Shown here: positions 61,570-64,000 of the stretch, in pieces
How the letters are laid out: each line of letters starts with the position of its first letter
Numbering within the stretch: position 1 is the stretch's first letter
Assembly: GCA_024304985.1 (NCBI GenBank)
Contig: JAMWZC010000007.1
Location: 124,001 to 188,000, forward strand
Origin: Paracoccaceae bacterium
Lineage (GTDB): Bacteria; Pseudomonadota; Alphaproteobacteria; Rhodobacterales; Rhodobacteraceae
DNA length: 64,000 nt
Direction: 5' to 3'
Translations under genes and position numbers: made by a program
The notes under the pieces: model-generated
What the model was told of the DNA's origin: nothing
The model's input: the letters and a program-made list of their open reading frames with translations, nothing else
Databases searched by the model: none

Positions 61570-62738
61570 TCCGTGATCTGAAAATGGTGCAGGTGCTTGT
61601 CGGTGATCGTGATGCCAAGGCCGGGCTTGGTGTCGTCCAGATCAATGAAACCATCCACCGCATCGGGATCGCCTTCGAAGATGTAGTAGAACAGCTCATT
61701 GCCGACTTCGACATCGAAGACCGGGAAGTATTCGCTGATCGGGCAGTTCACGTTTGCCATGGTCAGGTGATAATTGTGCATCTGCCCGGCATGCGGGATG
61801 ACGGGGACCTGAAACGCCTCGGCAATCGCGTTGATCTTCTGCGCGGCGGTGATGCCACCCACGCGGTTGGTATCATACTGCATCACGCTGACGGCGCCCG
61901 AGCGGATCAGATCGGCGCAACCGATGACGGAAAACTCATGCTCGCCGCCCGAGATGGGCACGATGTTCATGGCGTTCAACTCGCGGTAGCCGTTCACGTC
62001 ATCCGCGATGACGGGCTCCTCCAGCCAGCGGGGTTCATATTTGGCCAGCTTGGGCAGCATCCGCTTGGCATAGTCAAGGTTCCAGCCCATGTAGCATTCC
62101 AGCATGATGTCGCGGTCCCAGCCGATCACCTCGCGCACGGCCTCGACCCGCTTGAGGTTCTCTCGCATGCCTTTCATGCCGTCCTTGGGGCCATATCCGA
62201 AGCGCGTTTTGAAGCCTTGATAGCCGGCATCCACGGCCTCCTGTGCCTCGCGCTGCATCTCTTCGATCGAGGCGGCGTAGAGTTTGGAATAATAAACCGG
62301 GATCTTTTCCTTGGTGCGCCCACCGAGCAGCTTGAACACCGGCTTGCCCGTCAGCTTGCCCATCAGATCCCAGATCGCGATGTCGATGGCGGAAATCGCG
62401 GTCATGCCGATACCCTTGCGGCCCCAAGCATGGCTGCGGCGATACATTTTTTCCCAGATATAGGCGTAGTCGAAGGGGTCTTCGCCGATCACCAGCGGGG
62501 CGAACCAGTCGTCGATGGCCTTTTTCACCACCGTGGGAGCCAGCGCCGCGTTGCCGATGCCGATGGTGCCGTCTTCGGTTTCCACCTCGCAGGTCAACCA
62601 CTGGTGGAACCGGAAGGATGACATGGCATCCCCCTTGATCCAGAGTGCGTCCGACGCGTTGGTGCAGAAATTGCCCTGCGGCGGGACAGTCGGGCCGGTC
62701 CAGTTCCAGACGCGGGTGCGAACAGATTTTATCTTCAT
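61566..62738 (-). CDS. Enolase-superfamily acid-sugar dehydratase (rhamnonate/lyxonate-dehydratase-like)
   Basis: A 390-residue mandelate racemase/enolase-superfamily protein. Metal ligands appear as Glu214 ([10 protein letters not shown]), Glu240 (RWLEEPVI) and Glu266 (SGGEHEFS); the first is usually Asp. The base His316 ([10 protein letters not shown]), paired Asp289 (QYDTNRVGG) and Lys177 (FKTRFGYGP) fit a dehydratase layout like RhmD. It should dehydrate a pentonate or similar acid to the 2-keto-3-deoxy acid used by the downstream dehydratase. L-lyxonate, L-arabinonate or L-rhamnonate are candidates. Confidence 0.88.
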   Translation of the reverse strand: MKIKSVRTRVWNWTGPTVPPQGNFCTNASDALWIKGDAMSSFRFHQWLTCEVETEDGTIGIGNAALAPTVVKKAIDDWFAPLVIGEDPFDYAYIWEKMYRRSHAWGRKGIGMTAISAIDIAIWDLMGKLTGKPVFKLLGGRTKEKIPVYYSKLYAASIEEMQREAQEAVDAGYQGFKTRFGYGPKDGMKGMRENLKRVEAVREVIGWDRDIMLECYMGWNLDYAKRMLPKLAKYEPRWLEEPVIADDVNGYRELNAMNIVPISGGEHEFSVIGCADLIRSGAVSVMQYDTNRVGGITAAQKINAIAEAFQVPVIPHAGQMHNYHLTMANVNCPISEYFPVFDVEVGNELFYYIFEGDPDAVDGFIDLDDTKPGLGITITDKHLHHFQITE

Positions 62739-62753
62739 GGGTCAGTCCACTTG

Positions 62754-63776
62754 TTATGATGATGTGAAGGAACGGGCGCGACGGCCCATGGTGCTGGCGA
62801 TGGTCCATGCGGCGCGCATCGGGCCGACATGGGCCTTGCCTTGGCCGCGGATATCGAAGGCGGTGCCATGCGCCGGAGTTGTAATGGGCACGGGCAGACC
62901 GCCCTGCACTGTGACGCCCTGCCAGAAGCCCAGAAGCTTGATCGCGATCTGGCCTTGATCATGGTAAAGGGTCACGATGGCATCGAGTTCCTTGGCCACC
63001 GCCTTGAGGAAGATCGTGTCCGAGGGATAGGGCCCCTCGACCGGCAGACCCATGGCCTTTGCCTTTTCGACGGCGGGGCCGATGATGGTGATTTCCTCGG
63101 TCCCGAAATTGCCGTTGTCGCCGTTATGCGGGTTTAGCCCGCAGACGCCGATGCGGGGGTTTTCATGCCCGGCCTCGCGCAGCGCAGCATGGATCAGGCG
63201 GGCGGCCTCGATGATCTTGTCCCCGGTGATCAGGTCGGCCACGTCACGCAGGGCGACATGACTGGTGACGCGGCTGGTCCAGAGACCCTCCATCACGTTG
63301 ATCTCGGACACAGTGCCTTTATGGCCGAGGCGGTCTGCAAACCAGTGCAGTTCGTCCGATTGGGTCATGCCTGCCGCGTGCAGAGACGCCTTGTTGAGCG
63401 GCGCAAAGACCAATGCATCAGCCTGCCCGCACGCGACCAGATCCAGACCATAGCCCAGCGTATCGAGGCAATGCTGCCCCCCTTCGGCCGTGGCTTCGCC
63501 CCGCGCCCATCCCCCCTTGGGCGCCGTGCGCCCCTTGGGCAGGAACAGCGGCAGGTCGGGGTCTTGGCCCAGTGCCGATGGATCGCTGACACGGCGATAG
63601 GGGAAGTCTGCCCCGGCAATCGCCATGCCGTCCTGCAACTCGTCCTCATCCCCAAGGATCAGGACATGGGCCATGCCGCGTGCCTCGGCGTCGGCCAGAA
63701 GTTTCGCCACCAGTTCGGACCCGATCCCGGCAGGATCGCCAAGGGTCAGGATCAGGCGGGGTTTGGGGTCGGTCAT
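62754..63776 (-). CDS. PdxA-family dehydrogenase homologue in a sugar-acid operon
   Basis: A 340-residue PdxA-like protein (4-hydroxythreonine-4-phosphate dehydrogenase family). Motifs are LTLGDPAGIGSEL, ALVFAPLNKASLHAAG, the metal-binding CGLNPHNGDNG and TLYHDQGQIAIKLLGF. True PdxA acts in pyridoxal-phosphate synthesis, but PdxA2-type relatives sit in catabolic operons for threonate/erythronate-type acids. Being between a TRAP permease and an enolase-superfamily dehydratase, it is probably catabolic. Its substrate is unknown. Confidence 0.9.
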   Translation of the reverse strand: MTDPKPRLILTLGDPAGIGSELVAKLLADAEARGMAHVLILGDEDELQDGMAIAGADFPYRRVSDPSALGQDPDLPLFLPKGRTAPKGGWARGEATAEGGQHCLDTLGYGLDLVACGQADALVFAPLNKASLHAAGMTQSDELHWFADRLGHKGTVSEINVMEGLWTSRVTSHVALRDVADLITGDKIIEAARLIHAALREAGHENPRIGVCGLNPHNGDNGNFGTEEITIIGPAVEKAKAMGLPVEGPYPSDTIFLKAVAKELDAIVTLYHDQGQIAIKLLGFWQGVTVQGGLPVPITTPAHGTAFDIRGQGKAHVGPMRAAWTIASTMGRRARSFTSS

Positions 63777-64000
63777 TGCAGATACTCCGTCAGGCCCAGC
63801 GACACGAAGGGCACGTAGGTGACCAGCAGCAGGATGAAGGCCAGCACGCCGATGAAGGGCAGGTTGGTGCGGGTGGTTTCCCAGATACCCGCCTTGGCGA
63901 TGGAACAGGCCGTGATCAGCACTGATGCGACCGGCGGGGTCTGTTGCCCGATGGCAAGGTTCAGCGTCACGATGATGCCGAAGTGGATCGGGTCGATCCC
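63773..64000 (-). CDS. dctM: TRAP transporter large permease subunit, DctM type (C-terminal end only)
   Basis: The frame is open from the right edge of the window (64000) to a stop at 63773-63775, so only the last ~75 residues are visible and the start lies outside. The visible part (GIDPIHFGIIVTLNLAIGQQ, then TPPVASVLITACSIAKAG and two hydrophobic stretches) is the DctM C-terminal signature. It imports a carboxylate or sugar acid with Na+ or H+ coupling, together with a DctP binding protein and DctQ not visible here. Its stop overlaps the PdxA-homologue start. Confidence 0.9.
   Translation of the reverse strand, partial: GIDPIHFGIIVTLNLAIGQQTPPVASVLITACSIAKAGIWETTRTNLPFIGVLAFILLLVTYVPFVSLGLTEYLQ

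Noticed and set aside
1-64000. CRISPR arrays, transposases, integrases, tRNA or rRNA genes
   Set aside because: No regular spacer-repeat pattern, transposase/integrase motif, cloverleaf-like segment or rRNA-like sequence was recognised by reading.

Overview
The window reads as chromosomal DNA of a high-GC alphaproteobacterium, most likely a member of the Rhodobacteraceae (Roseobacter group or Paracoccus-like). The reasons are the PhyR-NepR-EcfG general stress response, the RirA-type iron box, the TRAP/TTT transporters, the dense ATGA-coupled operons and the intergenic repeat motifs. Nothing in it looks like a phage, insertion sequence, CRISPR array, tRNA or rRNA. It is an accessory-rich catabolic and stress region.

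Region 1 (1-7728, + strand): a tripartite tricarboxylate-type transporter (tctC partial, tctB, tctA), then an aldehyde dehydrogenase, a class III aminotransferase-fold enzyme, an APH-type small-molecule kinase and a UPF0261/Tm-1-like protein. Kinase plus aminotransferase-fold enzyme plus aldehyde dehydrogenase suggests an amino-alcohol phosphorylation / phospho-lyase / aldehyde oxidation route. tctA runs 136 bases into the aldehyde dehydrogenase gene out of frame.

Region 2 (7815-19963): the homoprotocatechuate meta-cleavage cluster hpaR-(divergent)-hpaFEDGH, with a perfect palindromic operator in the promoter. It is followed by a branched-chain/aromatic-acid ABC transporter operon (livHMGF, an acyl-CoA synthetase, livK) that ends in a strong UUCG-loop terminator.

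Region 3 (19971-29342): two divergent operons around a promoter region with a 9-bp inverted repeat. Leftward lies a thiamine-pyrimidine/NMT1-type ABC transporter with a CodA-like deaminase. Rightward lie an FAD-linked oxidase, two flavodoxin-fold NAD(P)H oxidoreductases, an isopenicillin-N-synthase-like oxygenase with a Tyr in place of the first iron-binding His, a creatininase-family amidohydrolase and a Crp/Fnr regulator. I cannot name the substrate. It is the best candidate here for an undescribed pathway, probably for an N-heterocycle.

Region 4 (29350-36825, - strand): a transglutaminase, a circularly permuted ATP-grasp/alpha-E fusion and a transglutaminase-DUF2126 giant protein form the predicted peptide-ligase/transglutaminase system. 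A GNAT acetyltransferase follows further along.

Region 5 (36903-46820): a complete heme uptake locus. A TonB-dependent receptor, a small secreted protein, ExbB, two ExbD and TonB run leftward. HmuS, T, U and V run rightward. Two iron-box-like palindromes sit over the divergent promoters. A thioesterase and an NsrR-type Rrf2 regulator follow.

Region 6 (46870-58119): an IMPACT-family protein, envelope stress genes (AI-2E-type permease, YqjE-like, DUF883, DUF1328), a secreted hypothetical protein, and the general stress response core phyR / nepR-ecfG-HWE kinase with a symmetric two-way EcfG promoter. Two further sensor kinases follow.

Region 7 (58138-64000, - strand): TRAP permease (partial), PdxA homologue, enolase-superfamily acid-sugar dehydratase, 2-oxoglutarate-semialdehyde dehydrogenase, L-2-keto-3-deoxyarabonate-type dehydratase and a LysR regulator. 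This reads as a pentonate-to-2-oxoglutarate pathway.
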